DNA of 64,000 nt from Sphingosinicella sp942492965 (GCA_942492965.1 OW818656.1:2666001-2730000), one strand, 5' to 3'. Shown: positions 47,214 through 56,939, counted from the stretch's first letter. Numbers and translations are program-made. Notes: generated by a model not told the origin, from the letters alone.

Positions 47214-47267
47214 GCTCACATCCTCCGTGGGATTATACGTATGAGCCGTCCAAAAGGTTACAAGCTT

Positions 47268-49439
47268 CTAAACGAAACTGTAAGGGTCGATGTCCACGGC
47301 GACGCGCACGTTGCGGGGCACTTCGACACCCCCCAGCCACTCTCCGATCAGCCCCTGCACATCCGCCCGCCGCGCCGCGTGGACGAGCAGCCGATGCCGA
47401 AAGCGCCCGCGCAGCAGCGAGAGCGGCGCCGGCGCGGGCCCCAGGATGGTGAGGCCGTCGATGCCCGTGGGCGCGGCGCGGCCGATCGCGCGGGCGGTTG
47501 CCGCGACTTCCGCTTCATCCGACCCAGAAACGATGATCGCCGCCAGCCGACCGAACGGCGGCATCGCGGCAGCGCGGCGCGCCTCGGTCTCGGCGGCGTA
47601 GAAGCCGGGCGCATCGCCCGCGACGAGCGCGGCGAGTACGGGCGCTTCGGGCTGGTGCGTCTGGATATAGACGTGACCCGGCTTTTGTCCGCGCCCCGCG
47701 CGCCCCGCGACCTGGCTGATCTGCTGGAAGCTGCGCTCCCCCGCGCGAAGATCGCCGCCTTTCAGCGCAAGGTCCGCATCGACGACGCCGACGAGCGTAA
47801 GCTCGGGGAAGTGGTAGCCCTTGGTGATGAGCTGCGTGCCGATGAAGATGTCGATTTCGCCCGCAAGCGCGCTGTCGACGAGCGCCTTCGCCTGCGCGGG
47901 CGAGTGGATCGTATCCGAGGTGACAAGCGCGACGTTCGCGTCCGGGAACAGCGCCGAGACCTCTTCGGCGATGCGCTCCACGCCCGGCCCGCAGGCGACG
48001 AGGCTGTGTTCCTCGCCGCATTCGGGGCAGGCGTCCGGCACCGCCTCCACGAGCCCGCAGTGATGGCATTGCAGGCGCTTCACGAGCCGATGCTCGACCA
48101 TCCACGCCGTGCAGTTCGGACACTCGATGCGCGTGCCGCAGTGGCGGCAGAGCGTGAGCGGCGCATAGCCGCGCCGGTTGAGGAACAGCAGCGCCTGCTC
48201 GCCGCGCGCCAGGGTCGTCTTCATCGCCTCGACGAGCGGCGGCGCCAGCCAGCGGCCGTGCTCCGGGGGCGTGACGCGAAGGTCGATTGCCTCGATGCCC
48301 GGCATCTGCGCGCCGCCGAAGCGGCTGGGGAGTTCGAGGTGGCGGTAGCGGCCGCGCGTGACCTGCGCCAGCGTCTCGATCGCGGGCGTGGCGGTGGCGA
48401 GGACGATGGGAATTTCTTCGATCTGCGCGCGCATTACCGCCACGTCGCGCGCGTGATAGGGAACGCCGTCTTCCTGCTTGAAACTCGTCTCGTGCGCTTC
48501 GTCCACGACGATGAGGCGGAGGTCGGGGTAGGGGAGGAACAGCGCCGAGCGCGCACCCACCACCACCTTCGCCGCGCCGCTCGCCGCCGCGCGCCACGCG
48601 GTGCGGCGCTCGGATGAGCGCAGATCGCTGTGCCACTGCACCGGCTTGCAGCCGAAGCGAGCCTCGAAGCGGCGCAGGAAGGGCTCGGTCAGCGCGATTT
48701 CGGGCAGCAGCACGAGCGCCTGACCGCCCGCGTCGAGCGCGGCCGCGACGGCTTCGAGATACGTCTCGGTCTTGCCCGATCCGGTGACGCCGTCGAGCAG
48801 GAAGGGTGCGAAGTCATGCGCCTTCACTGCCGCGACCAGCGCCGAGGCGGCGGCCTCCTGCTCCGCCTCCAGCACCGGCGGACCGAAGCCGGGATCGGGC
48901 AGCGGCGGCGCGCGGTCCACCGACACCGTCACCGCCTCGATGGCGCCCGCAGAAATGAGCCCGCGAATCACCGCGTCCGACACGCCCGACCATTCGGCAA
49001 GCTCGCGCACCAGCCCCTGCGCATCGCCGAGCGTGGTGAGTGCAGCCTCGCGCTTCTCGGTCATGCGCTCGGGAAGCTGGCCGGAAACGCGGTATTCGGT
49101 GACCGTGCGCGCGCCATCGAGCGCGGCGGAAACGGAGAGCACCATGCGCAGCACCGCGGCGGGGGGCACCAGATAATAAGCCGCTACCCATTCGACGAGC
49201 CGCCGCACGTTCGCCGGGATCGGCGGCACGGGCGCGACGCCGTGGATCGGCCTCAGTTTCGCGTCTGCGACCTCGGTCGTCGGCAGCCGGTCGGCCTCCC
49301 ACACCACGCCGTGAAGTTCGCGCGGCCCCAGCGGTACGCGCACCACGCTCCCCACCGGCACGCCTTCCGTCGGCGCCCGGTAATCGAGCGGGCCGAGCGC
49401 GGCATTGCGGGTGAGAACACGGAGGCGGGAGGCAGGCAT
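47268..49439 (-). CDS. priA: Primosomal protein N' (PriA helicase)
   Basis: 723 residues; restarts stalled replication forks. The N-terminal 3'-DNA-binding domain is followed by a helicase core with Walker A GVTGSGKTETYLEAV and a DEAH box. Eight Cys in CRHC/CPNC and CHHC/CPEC pairs (about residues 430-470) form the zinc-binding insert, then helicase motifs V and VI (QVAGRAGRG). It diverges from the transaldolase gene. Confidence 0.96.
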   Translation of the reverse strand: MPASRLRVLTRNAALGPLDYRAPTEGVPVGSVVRVPLGPRELHGVVWEADRLPTTEVADAKLRPIHGVAPVPPIPANVRRLVEWVAAYYLVPPAAVLRMVLSVSAALDGARTVTEYRVSGQLPERMTEKREAALTTLGDAQGLVRELAEWSGVSDAVIRGLISAGAIEAVTVSVDRAPPLPDPGFGPPVLEAEQEAAASALVAAVKAHDFAPFLLDGVTGSGKTETYLEAVAAALDAGGQALVLLPEIALTEPFLRRFEARFGCKPVQWHSDLRSSERRTAWRAAASGAAKVVVGARSALFLPYPDLRLIVVDEAHETSFKQEDGVPYHARDVAVMRAQIEEIPIVLATATPAIETLAQVTRGRYRHLELPSRFGGAQMPGIEAIDLRVTPPEHGRWLAPPLVEAMKTTLARGEQALLFLNRRGYAPLTLCRHCGTRIECPNCTAWMVEHRLVKRLQCHHCGLVEAVPDACPECGEEHSLVACGPGVERIAEEVSALFPDANVALVTSDTIHSPAQAKALVDSALAGEIDIFIGTQLITKGYHFPELTLVGVVDADLALKGGDLRAGERSFQQISQVAGRAGRGQKPGHVYIQTHQPEAPVLAALVAGDAPGFYAAETEARRAAAMPPFGRLAAIIVSGSDEAEVAATARAIGRAAPTGIDGLTILGPAPAPLSLLRGRFRHRLLVHAARRADVQGLIGEWLGGVEVPRNVRVAVDIDPYSFV

Positions 49440-49546
49440 CGCGTCCTTATGTAGGGGTGCGCCCGCGAAGGCAAAGCCGGGCTATGGACGCCCGGCGATT
49501 CGAATCGCTAAGGGCTGTTCAAACGCCTCTTTCGAAAGCCTCACCC

Positions 49547-50200
49547 ATGAAATTCTTCGTCGACACCGCCGACACCAAGGACATCGCCGACCTCGCCGCC
49601 ACCGGGCTCCTCGACGGCGTGACGACGAACCCGTCGCTGATCCACAAGTCGGGGCGCGGTTTCGTCGAGGTCGTGACGGAAATCTGCAAGATCGTGGAAG
49701 GTCCGGTTTCCGCCGAGGTTGTCGCGCTCGACCACGAGACGATGATGAAGGAGGCCGAAGTCCTCCGCAAAATCGCCGACAACATCGCGATCAAGGTGCC
49801 GCTCACCATCGATGGGCTCAAGACCTGCAAGGCGCTCACCAGCGACGGCACGATGGTCAACGTCACGCTCTGCTTCTCGGCGAATCAGGCGCTGCTCGCG
49901 GCGAAGGCGGGGGCGACCTTCATCTCGCCCTTCGTCGGCCGGCATGATGACAACGGCTTCGATGGGATGCAGCTGATCAGCGACATCCGTCTCATCTACG
50001 ACAACTACGATTTCGGCACGGAAATCCTCGTCGCCAGCGTGCGCCATCCGATCCATGTGCTCGAATCGGCGAAGATCGGCGCGGACGTGATGACGGCCCC
50101 CCCGGCGGTGATCCGCGCGCTCTTCAACCACGTGCTCACCGACAAGGGCATCGCCGGCTTCCTCGCCGACTGGGAAAAGACCGGCCAGTCCATCCTCTAG
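49547..50200 (+). CDS. tal: Transaldolase / fructose-6-phosphate aldolase family
   Basis: 217 residues, the short MipB/TalC type. MKFFVDTADTKDIADL at the N-terminus, GVTTNPSLI, and IKVPLTIDG, whose Lys forms the Schiff base, are diagnostic. It moves dihydroxyacetone units in the pentose phosphate pathway. The start is set at the ATG at 49547. Whether the enzyme is a transaldolase or an aldolase cannot be settled by eye. Confidence 0.92.
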   Translation: MKFFVDTADTKDIADLAATGLLDGVTTNPSLIHKSGRGFVEVVTEICKIVEGPVSAEVVALDHETMMKEAEVLRKIADNIAIKVPLTIDGLKTCKALTSDGTMVNVTLCFSANQALLAAKAGATFISPFVGRHDDNGFDGMQLISDIRLIYDNYDFGTEILVASVRHPIHVLESAKIGADVMTAPPAVIRALFNHVLTDKGIAGFLADWEKTGQSIL

Positions 50201-50242
50201 CGCTCAGCTTCTCTTAACCATGTCCGCGATAGTGTCGCGGAC

Positions 50243-50806
50243 ATGGCCGTTCTCGATTTCCAGTCCGAAGCGCTGGTTCGCCTGCGCACCCGTGTCGCTG
50301 TTCTCGGCGAGGCGAACAGTGATCTGCTCGCCTATGCGCGCGGTCACGCGGGCGCCGTGCAGCAGATTCACGCCGCCGCGCTCGCCGCGATGGACGCAAC
50401 CGACTTCGAGCATCTGATCCACGTCGTCACGCAGGACTGGGTCGATATCCTCCGCATCGATGCCGTCGGCCTCGGGCTGACCACAAGCGGACAGGGCATC
50501 CGCGCGAGCGCGAGCGGCGTCCAGTTCATCGATCCGGAGCAGGTCGAGCTCTGGTGTCACCTGCTCCCCGTGGGGCAGGCACGCAGCGTCAAGCACGGCT
50601 CGCCGGTTTTCGGCCCCGCCGCCGACCTCATCCGTTCCGAGGCGCTGATCGCTCTGAGGCCCACGCCGCCCGCGCCCACCGGCATCATCGCGCTCGGCTC
50701 GCGCGCGCCGCACAATTTCGGCGATTATCATGGCAACGAGCTTCTCGCCTTTCTCGGCGATGTGGTTTCGCGCATGATCGCGCGGTGGATGCAGATCGAG
50801 CCCTAG
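50243..50806 (+). CDS. DUF484 family protein
   Basis: 187 residues. The sequence has a helical N-terminus (FQSEALVRLRTRVAVLGEANSDL) and a GAF-like C-terminal part (PTPPAPTGIIALGSRAPHNFGDYHGNELLAFLGDVVSRMI). This fits DUF484, a family of unknown function that often sits directly upstream of xerC, as here. It overlaps the likely xerC start by 22 bases. Confidence 0.85.
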   Translation: MAVLDFQSEALVRLRTRVAVLGEANSDLLAYARGHAGAVQQIHAAALAAMDATDFEHLIHVVTQDWVDILRIDAVGLGLTTSGQGIRASASGVQFIDPEQVELWCHLLPVGQARSVKHGSPVFGPAADLIRSEALIALRPTPPAPTGIIALGSRAPHNFGDYHGNELLAFLGDVVSRMIARWMQIEP

Positions 50807-51729
50807 AAACCCCTGCGCTGAACCAGCCCGCGCACGCCCGCGTCGCGGAATGGCTCCAGCATCTCGAAGCCGCGGAGCGCCGCTCCGCGCACACGCTCCG
50901 CGCCTATCAGACGAGCCTCAACGGCTTCGTGCATTTCCTTGGCGGGCATCTGGGTGCCGCCGTGACGGACAGCGCGTTCGCCGCGCTCAGCCTCGCCGAT
51001 CTCCGCGCCTATCTCGCGCATCGCCGCGCCGAAGGCCTCGCCAACGTCTCCGTAGCGCGCGAAGTCGCATCGCTCCGCAGTTTCTTCCGCTGGGCAAGAA
51101 AGCATCGCGGCATCGATTGCAAGGCGATCGCAGGCCTCGCCTCGCCCCGCCTCAAGAAACGCGTGCCGCGCCCGCTCGCGCCCGCCGACGCGGCCGGGGT
51201 CGCCGATACCGCGGGAGACGCCGCACGTGAACCGTGGATCGGCGCGCGCGACACGGCGGTTTTGCTGCTGCTCTACGGCTCGGGCCTCCGCATCGCAGAG
51301 GCGCTGTCGCTCACCGGCGATGTGCTCCCGATCGGCGCGGCGATCACCGTTACCGGCAAGCGCGGCAAAACGCGCGTCGTCCCCGTGCTGCCGAAGGTGC
51401 GCGAGGCGATCGAAGCCTATCTCGCGCTCGCGCCGTTCACGCCCGCACCCGGTACGCCGTTGTTCCGGGGCGCAAAAGGCGGGCCGCTGTCGCCGGGGAT
51501 GATCCGCGCCGCGATGCGCGCCGCGCGCGCCGCGCTCGGCCTGCCGCCATCAGCGACGCCGCACGCACTCCGCCACAGCTTCGCGACGCATCTGCTGGCG
51601 CGCGGCGCGGACCTGCGTTCGATTCAGGAACTGCTCGGCCACGCCAGCCTGTCGTCCACGCAGGTCTACACGGAGGTCGATGCCGCCCGCCTGCTGGATG
51701 TCTATCGCCACGCGCACCCGCGCGCTTAG
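50785..51729 (+). CDS. xerC: Tyrosine recombinase XerC
   Basis: About 314 residues; resolves chromosome dimers with XerD at dif. An N-terminal SAM-like core-binding domain (about 15-100) is followed by the catalytic domain with Arg in GSGLRIAEAL, Lys in TGKRGKTR, HALRHSF (His and Arg), GHASLSS (His) and the nucleophile Tyr in STQVYTEV. No ATG fits the start; the GTG at 50785 inside the DUF484 gene is most likely. Pairing with DUF484 favours XerC over XerD. Confidence 0.92.
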   Translation: MDADRALETPALNQPAHARVAEWLQHLEAAERRSAHTLRAYQTSLNGFVHFLGGHLGAAVTDSAFAALSLADLRAYLAHRRAEGLANVSVAREVASLRSFFRWARKHRGIDCKAIAGLASPRLKKRVPRPLAPADAAGVADTAGDAAREPWIGARDTAVLLLLYGSGLRIAEALSLTGDVLPIGAAITVTGKRGKTRVVPVLPKVREAIEAYLALAPFTPAPGTPLFRGAKGGPLSPGMIRAAMRAARAALGLPPSATPHALRHSFATHLLARGADLRSIQELLGHASLSSTQVYTEVDAARLLDVYRHAHPRA

Positions 51730-52325
51730 GCGTGCGGCTTCCAGGTGATGACGCGCCACAGGTAGCCTGCGACGCACACCACGATCACGGCGGTGCCGAC
51801 CGGGCCGATATAGGCCTCGATCTCGGCATAATCCTGCCCGAGCTTGTAGCCCGCCACCGCGAGCAGCGTCGTCCAGCCCGCGGTGCCGATGGTCGAATAG
51901 ATCACGAACTGCCGGAAGTTCATTTCCATGAAGCCCGCGGGGACGGAAACGAGCGAACGCAGCGTCGGTAGCATCCGCCCGAACAACACGAACGCGGCGC
52001 CGTGCTGGTCGAACCATTTGTGCGCCTTCTCGATGTCGCCGAGGCTGACGGTCAGCCAGCGGCCGAAGCGCCGGACGATCGGATCGAAGCGGTGGATGCC
52101 GATCTGCTTGGCGAGCAGATACCAGAAGATGTTGCCGAACATCGCGCCCGTCGTGCCCGCGATGATCGCGCCGACAAGGCTGAACGCGCCTTTCGCGGCT
52201 TCCAGCCCGGCGAACGACATGATGATCTCGCTCGGGATCGGCGGGAACACGGTTTCGAGGAACATCAGGAAGGCGATGCCGAGATAGCCGCTCTCGGCGA
52301 TCAGCTGTTGGACCCATTCACCCAT
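51726..52325 (-). CDS. DedA family membrane protein
   Basis: 199 residues with about five hydrophobic segments. LMFLETVFPPIPSEIIMSFAG and the GAMFGNIFWYLLAKQIG block are the DedA/SNARE-associated signatures, and the RMLPTLRSLVSVPAG segment holds conserved Arg residues. The family is linked to lipid-carrier recycling and membrane homeostasis. It follows gshB on the same strand by one base and converges on xerC with a four-base overlap. Confidence 0.92.
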   Translation of the reverse strand: MGEWVQQLIAESGYLGIAFLMFLETVFPPIPSEIIMSFAGLEAAKGAFSLVGAIIAGTTGAMFGNIFWYLLAKQIGIHRFDPIVRRFGRWLTVSLGDIEKAHKWFDQHGAAFVLFGRMLPTLRSLVSVPAGFMEMNFRQFVIYSTIGTAGWTTLLAVAGYKLGQDYAEIEAYIGPVGTAVIVVCVAGYLWRVITWKPHA

Positions 52326-52326
52326 A

Positions 52327-53274
52327 TCAGCGGCCGAGCCTCCTCAAGATCGCATCCCAGATCATGCCCGCCGTGTCAGTGCCGTTGAAACGGTCGATGG
52401 CGACGATACCCGTGGGCGACGTGACGTTGATCTCGGTCAGATTCCCGTCGATCACGTCGATGCCGACGAAAAGCAGCCCGCGCCGTTTCAGCTCCGGCGC
52501 CAGCCGCGCGCAGATTTCCTCTTCGCGCGCCGTCAGCTGCGTTTTCGCCGCATTGCCGCCCGCTGCAAGGTTGGATCGGATCTCGCCCGCCTTGGGCAGC
52601 CGGTTGATCGCGCCCGCGATCTGCCCGTCGACGAGCACGATGCGCTTGTCGCCGTCGCTGACCTTGGGAAGGAAACGCTGCACCATGAAGGGTTCGCGCC
52701 ACACGTTCGAGAACAGCTCGACGAGCGCGGGAAGATTGCCGTCGTCTTCGCCGAGCTTGAACACGGCGGCGCCGGCATTGCCATGCAGCGGCTTCACGAC
52801 GATCGCGCCGTAGCGGCGGCGGAACGCCAGCACTTCCTCCAGCCGCCGCGTGATCAGCGTCGGCGGCATCAGGTCGGCGAACTGCGTGACGAACAGTTTT
52901 TCGGGCGCGTTCCGCACCTCACGCGGGTTGTTCGCGACCAGCGTTTCGCCGTCCAGCATCTCCAGAAGGTGCGTTGCGGTGATGTAGCCGATGTCGAACG
53001 GCGGATCCTGCCGCATCAGCACGACGTCCACGTCACTGCCGAGGTCGAGGTTGCGCGCCTCGCCGAGTGTGTAGTGATCGCCCGCGACGTTGCGCACGGA
53101 GACGGGCCGCGCGTGCGCGATCACGCGCCCGTCGCGCCACGAAAGCTGGTCAGCGAGATAATGGTAGAGCGTGTAGCCGCGCTCCTGCGCCTTCAGCATC
53201 AGCGCGAAGCTCGAATCGCCCCCGATGTTGATGCGCTCGATGGGGTCCATCTGGATGGCGACGGTGAGGCTCAT
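52327..53274 (-). CDS. gshB: Glutathione synthetase
   Basis: 315 residues, ATP-grasp fold; joins gamma-glutamylcysteine and glycine. The N-terminal domain begins LTVAIQMDPIERINIGGDSSFAL. RQDPPFDIGYITATHLLE, VVKPLHGNAGAAVF and FVGIDVIDGNLTEINVTSPTG mark the substrate and ATP sites. The start at 53274 is the family start; the upstream in-frame stretch runs through yraN antisense frames and is rejected. Confidence 0.95.
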   Translation of the reverse strand: MSLTVAIQMDPIERINIGGDSSFALMLKAQERGYTLYHYLADQLSWRDGRVIAHARPVSVRNVAGDHYTLGEARNLDLGSDVDVVLMRQDPPFDIGYITATHLLEMLDGETLVANNPREVRNAPEKLFVTQFADLMPPTLITRRLEEVLAFRRRYGAIVVKPLHGNAGAAVFKLGEDDGNLPALVELFSNVWREPFMVQRFLPKVSDGDKRIVLVDGQIAGAINRLPKAGEIRSNLAAGGNAAKTQLTAREEEICARLAPELKRRGLLFVGIDVIDGNLTEINVTSPTGIVAIDRFNGTDTAGMIWDAILRRLGR

Positions 53275-53309
53275 GGGGCGTTTCCTTTGATTCGAACGCC
53301 GTCTAGCAG

Positions 53310-53669
53310 CTAAGCCCAATCGCCGTCGACCACGCCTTCGATGTGGCGGGGCAGGCGGCCGCGCGAGACGACCAGTGCGTCGATGCGCGCGCCGTCGCAG
53401 CCCGCCATGTAGCGGCCGAGCAGCAGACCCGCAGCGCGCGCGACGCGTGCCATGCGCGGGGCTTCGAGTGCGGCCGAAGCGCCCATGTCGTCGTCGCGTG
53501 CCTTCACCTCGACGAACGCGAGCATCCGGCCGCGCCGCGCCACGATGTCGATCTCGCCCGCCGGGGTCCGCACGCGTTCCCCGAGGATGCGGTAGCCTTT
53601 GAGCCGCAGCCATAGCGCCGCGATGCGTTCGGCGCGGCGGCCGCGCCGTTCGGCGGCCTGCCGCTTCAT
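53310..53669 (-). CDS. yraN: YraN/UPF0102 family endonuclease-like protein
   Basis: 119 residues. GRRAERIAALWLRLKGYRILGERVRTPAGEIDIVARRGRMLAFVEVKAR contains the Asp and Glu-x-Lys of a restriction-endonuclease-like fold. The function is not established. It overlaps the rsmI stop by four bases (ATGA); rsmI-yraN adjacency is widespread. Confidence 0.9.
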   Translation of the reverse strand: MKRQAAERRGRRAERIAALWLRLKGYRILGERVRTPAGEIDIVARRGRMLAFVEVKARDDDMGASAALEAPRMARVARAAGLLLGRYMAGCDGARIDALVVSRGRLPRHIEGVVDGDWA

Positions 53670-54520
53670 GCGTCGTCGCGCAGTTCGAGCGCGCGGGCGT
53701 AGACCTGCTTGCGGGGGAGGCCGAGCGCGGCGCTCACTTCGGCGACGGCGGATTTCAGCGGCTGCGCTTCCATCGCGGCGGCAAGCGCGGCGTCGAGCGT
53801 GTCGGCATCCGCCGGGGCGGCGGGTTCGGGCGGGCCGACGACGATGACGATTTCGCCCTTCGGCGGCGCATCCGCATAGCGTGCGGCGAGCGTGCCGAGC
53901 GTGCCCGTCACGGTTTCCTCGAAGGCCTTGGTAATCTCGCGCGCCACGGCGGCAGGCCGATCGCCGAGCCCGTCTTTCAGCGCCTCCAGCGACCGCGCGA
54001 GCCGATTGCCGGATTCGTAGAACACGAGCGTGGCATCGAGCCCCGCGAACTCGGCGATCGTGTCCGCCGATGCTTTCGCCTTTGCCGGAAGAAAGCCCGC
54101 GAACAGGAAGCGATCGGTGGGCAGCCCCGCGAGCGTCAGCGCCGCAATCGCCGCGCACGGCCCCGGGATCGTCGTCACGGTGATGCCTTCGGCGCGCGCT
54201 TCCCGCACCAGCTTGAAGCCGGGATCGGAGATCAGCGGCGTCCCCGCGTCGCTCACCAGTGCAACCGATTCATTTCGCATACGTTCCAGCAGCCGTGCGC
54301 GCACGCGGCTGTCACTATGGTCGTGATAAGGCACCATCGGGCGGTCGCTGCCGATGCGGGCGAGCAGCTTTGCTGTCACGCGCGTATCTTCAGCGGCGAT
54401 TAAGGCTGCGGCCTTCAGCACCTCGGCGGCGCGCAGCGTAATGTCGCCCAGGTTGCCGATGGGCGTCGCCACGATGTAAAGGCCGGGTTCCAGATCAAGG
54501 GGTAAGGGTGCCATGGACAT
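53666..54520 (-). CDS. rsmI: 16S rRNA (cytidine-1402-2'-O)-methyltransferase
   Basis: 284 residues of the tetrapyrrole-methylase fold. LYIVATPIGNLGDITLRA at the N-terminus, AEDTR, SDAGTPLISDPG and IPGPCAAIAALTLAGLP are RsmI landmarks. It methylates the ribosomal P-site decoding region. Starts at 54520 and 54514 are both possible; the second ATG shares a CATG palindrome with the divergent gene start. Confidence 0.95.
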   Translation of the reverse strand: MSMAPLPLDLEPGLYIVATPIGNLGDITLRAAEVLKAAALIAAEDTRVTAKLLARIGSDRPMVPYHDHSDSRVRARLLERMRNESVALVSDAGTPLISDPGFKLVREARAEGITVTTIPGPCAAIAALTLAGLPTDRFLFAGFLPAKAKASADTIAEFAGLDATLVFYESGNRLARSLEALKDGLGDRPAAVAREITKAFEETVTGTLGTLAARYADAPPKGEIVIVVGPPEPAAPADADTLDAALAAAMEAQPLKSAVAEVSAALGLPRKQVYARALELRDDA

Positions 54521-55811
54521 GTCGATCTACAGCATGGAGGGCCGCGGGCGATTTTGGAATCGCTGTTTTTCCGGCCTGAAGCGAACGCTGCTGCCGATGG
54601 CGGCGCTCGCCGCCGCTGCTTGTACGCAAACGGTCCAGAAAGCGCCGGAAGTCGAGGCGCCGCCGCCGCCCCCACCTGTCGTGGAGACGCCGCAGGAAAT
54701 TCCGCAAAACCGGGTGGCGCTGCTGCTGCCGATGAGCGGAGGCACCGCGCGTGTCGGCCAATCGCTGGCGAACGCCGCCAACATGGCGCTGCTCGACGTC
54801 AAGGCCACCAACATCAAGCTTACCGTCTATGATACCGCCCCCGGCGCTGCCGCTGCCGCGCGCCGCGCGGTCGCGGAGGGCAACAAGCTGTTCCTCGGGC
54901 CGCTGCTCGCGGCGGATGTCGCTGCCGTGCGCGGCGTCGCCAAGGCGGCGGGCATCCCGATCATCTCTTACTCGAACGATGCCGATGTCGCTGGAAACGG
55001 CGTCTATATCCTCGGCTACCAGCCGGACCAGTCGATCGACCGCGTCGTGCGCTACGCGCGCGCGCAGGGTGTGGAACGCTTCGGCGCGCTCGTGCCGGCG
55101 GGCAACTACGGCCAGCGCGCCTCCGGCGCCATGCTGCGCGCGGTTCGCGAATCGGGCGGCAAGGTCACGGCGGTCGAAACCTATGAACGCTCGCGCGCCA
55201 AGCTGCAGGCCGCCGTGCGCCGCCTCACCGACTACGAAGCGCGCGTCGCGCGGGCGAGCCAGGGCGGCATCGTGCGCGCCGACGGCACGGTCGCGCCGGT
55301 GCAGGAACGTTTGGGGCCGGTCTCCTTCCAGGCGCTGCTGATCGCGGACGGCAGCCAGATCGCGTCCGCCTTCCTCGGCCCGCTCACGCAGTACGGCGCC
55401 GGGCCGGGCAAGGTGCGCTACCTCGGCCCCGAGCTCTGGAACGCCGAACCCGGTATCCGCAGCGTGCAGGGGCTGCACGGCGCGTGGTACGCCAGCGTCC
55501 CCGACGCGCGGTTTCAGCAGCTCGCCTCGCGCTACCGGGCGAAATTCGGCGGAGCGCCGTCGCGGCTCGCGAGCCTCGGCTACGATTCGGTGCTGCTGGT
55601 GAACGCGATCGCGGACAGCTGGACGATCGGCTCCAGCTTCCCCGAAGCGCGTCTGCGCGATTCGGATGGTTTCGCGGGGGTCGACGGTATCTTCCGCTTC
55701 GGCGCGTCAGGCATCGCCGACCGCGGCCTCGAAGTGGGGCAGGTGGGGGCATCGGGAACGACAGTCGTCTCGCCCGCGCCGCGCACCTTCGCGAAGCGTC
55801 CGGGGGCCTGA
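54513..55811 (+). CDS. LpoA/YraM-like penicillin-binding protein activator lipoprotein
   Basis: 432 residues. A signal segment ends in a lipobox-like AAAAC (Cys37), followed by a Pro-rich linker (APPPPPPVVETP) and a periplasmic-binding-protein fold starting NRVALLLPMSGGTARVGQSL. This layout, with divergent rsmI, is that of LpoA/YraM, which activates a class A penicillin-binding protein from the outer membrane. The ATG at 54513 is preceded by AAGGGG and AAGGG. The binding partner here is not known. Confidence 0.82.
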   Translation: MDMSIYSMEGRGRFWNRCFSGLKRTLLPMAALAAAACTQTVQKAPEVEAPPPPPPVVETPQEIPQNRVALLLPMSGGTARVGQSLANAANMALLDVKATNIKLTVYDTAPGAAAAARRAVAEGNKLFLGPLLAADVAAVRGVAKAAGIPIISYSNDADVAGNGVYILGYQPDQSIDRVVRYARAQGVERFGALVPAGNYGQRASGAMLRAVRESGGKVTAVETYERSRAKLQAAVRRLTDYEARVARASQGGIVRADGTVAPVQERLGPVSFQALLIADGSQIASAFLGPLTQYGAGPGKVRYLGPELWNAEPGIRSVQGLHGAWYASVPDARFQQLASRYRAKFGGAPSRLASLGYDSVLLVNAIADSWTIGSSFPEARLRDSDGFAGVDGIFRFGASGIADRGLEVGQVGASGTTVVSPAPRTFAKRPGA

Positions 55812-56939
55812 TCAGGCCATCAGCCGCGCGATCACCGCGTTCAGCAGCGGCTGGCCCGCCTCGGTCAGCCGCAAGCGACCGTTCTCACGCGCCACCAGCC
55901 CGAGCCGTGTGGTTTCAGCAAGACCCGTTGCGCTGATCACCGTGTCGAGTGCAATGCCCGTCCGCGCCGCGAATGCCGTCTCGTCGATGCCCTCGAGCAA
56001 GCGCAGCCCCATCATCAGCGCCTCGTCGGCGCGCGTGTTGGCTTCGAGTGGGGTTTCGTTCGCCACCGGTGTTTTCAGCCACGTCTCCGGCAGCCGTTCG
56101 CGGGTCGTCGCCATGCCGCCGCGCCGCCCATGCGCGCCGGGGCCGACGCCCGCGTAGTCGCCGTAGCGCCAGTAGGTGAGGTTGTGGCGGCTTTCCGCGC
56201 CGGGCCGCGCGTGGTTCGAAACCTCGTAGGCGGGAAGCCCGGCCGCCGCCGTCATCGCGCGCGTCATCTCGAACATGCTGAGCGAGGCGTCTTCCTCCGG
56301 CAGCGTCAGCCGCCCCAGACGCGCCCGCGTCGCGAACGCCGTGCCCGGCTCGATCGTGAGCTGGTAAAGCGACAGGTGCTCCGTGCCGAACGCCAAGGCG
56401 CGCGTCAGTTCGCGCTCCCATTCCTCGGACGTCTGCCCTTCGCGCGCGTAGATCAGGTCGAAGCTCACGCGCGGGAAATGCCGCTGCGCCACGTCGAGCG
56501 CGGCAAGCCCCTCGGCAAGATCATGCGCACGTCCCAGCGCCTTCAGCGCCGCGTCATCGAGCGCCTGAAGCCCCAGCGACACCCGGTTCACCCCCGCCGC
56601 CGCGAAGCCCGCGAAGCGCCCGGCCTCGACGCTCGAAGGGTTCGCTTCCAGCGTGATCTCGGCGCCCTCGAAGCCCCACAGCTGGTCGGCAGCGTCGATG
56701 ATCGCACCGACCGTTTCGGGCGACATCAACGAAGGCGTACCGCCGCCAAAGAACAGGCTGGAAAGCCGCCGCCCCGGCGTTGCCCGCGCCTCGTATTCCA
56801 TGTCCGCGATCAGCGCGTCGCGCCACCCCGCTTCATCGATGCGCTCGCGCACATGGCTGTTGAAGTCGCAGTACGGGCATTTGGAGACGCAGAACGGCCA
56901 GTGGACGTAAAGCGCCAGCGGCGCCGTTATTTCAGACAT
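55812..56939 (-). CDS. hemW: Radical SAM haem chaperone HemW
   Basis: 375 residues. The iron-sulfur motif is Cys17, Cys21, Cys24 (CVSKCPYCDF); Phe instead of Cys at 26 distinguishes HemW from coproporphyrinogen dehydrogenase HemN. GGGTPSLM and NRVSLGLQALDD follow. HemW inserts haem into proteins. It overlaps rdgB by 13 bases and abuts the end of the LpoA-like gene. Confidence 0.93.
   Translation of the reverse strand: MSEITAPLALYVHWPFCVSKCPYCDFNSHVRERIDEAGWRDALIADMEYEARATPGRRLSSLFFGGGTPSLMSPETVGAIIDAADQLWGFEGAEITLEANPSSVEAGRFAGFAAAGVNRVSLGLQALDDAALKALGRAHDLAEGLAALDVAQRHFPRVSFDLIYAREGQTSEEWERELTRALAFGTEHLSLYQLTIEPGTAFATRARLGRLTLPEEDASLSMFEMTRAMTAAAGLPAYEVSNHARPGAESRHNLTYWRYGDYAGVGPGAHGRRGGMATTRERLPETWLKTPVANETPLEANTRADEALMMGLRLLEGIDETAFAARTGIALDTVISATGLAETTRLGLVARENGRLRLTEAGQPLLNAVIARLMA

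Noticed and set aside
47232..47237. Perfect TATAAT on the minus strand before the Tat-signal msrB
   Set aside because: A start seven bases downstream would fall inside the ribosome binding site, and no -35 box lies at 16-18 bases, so it is not a convincing promoter.
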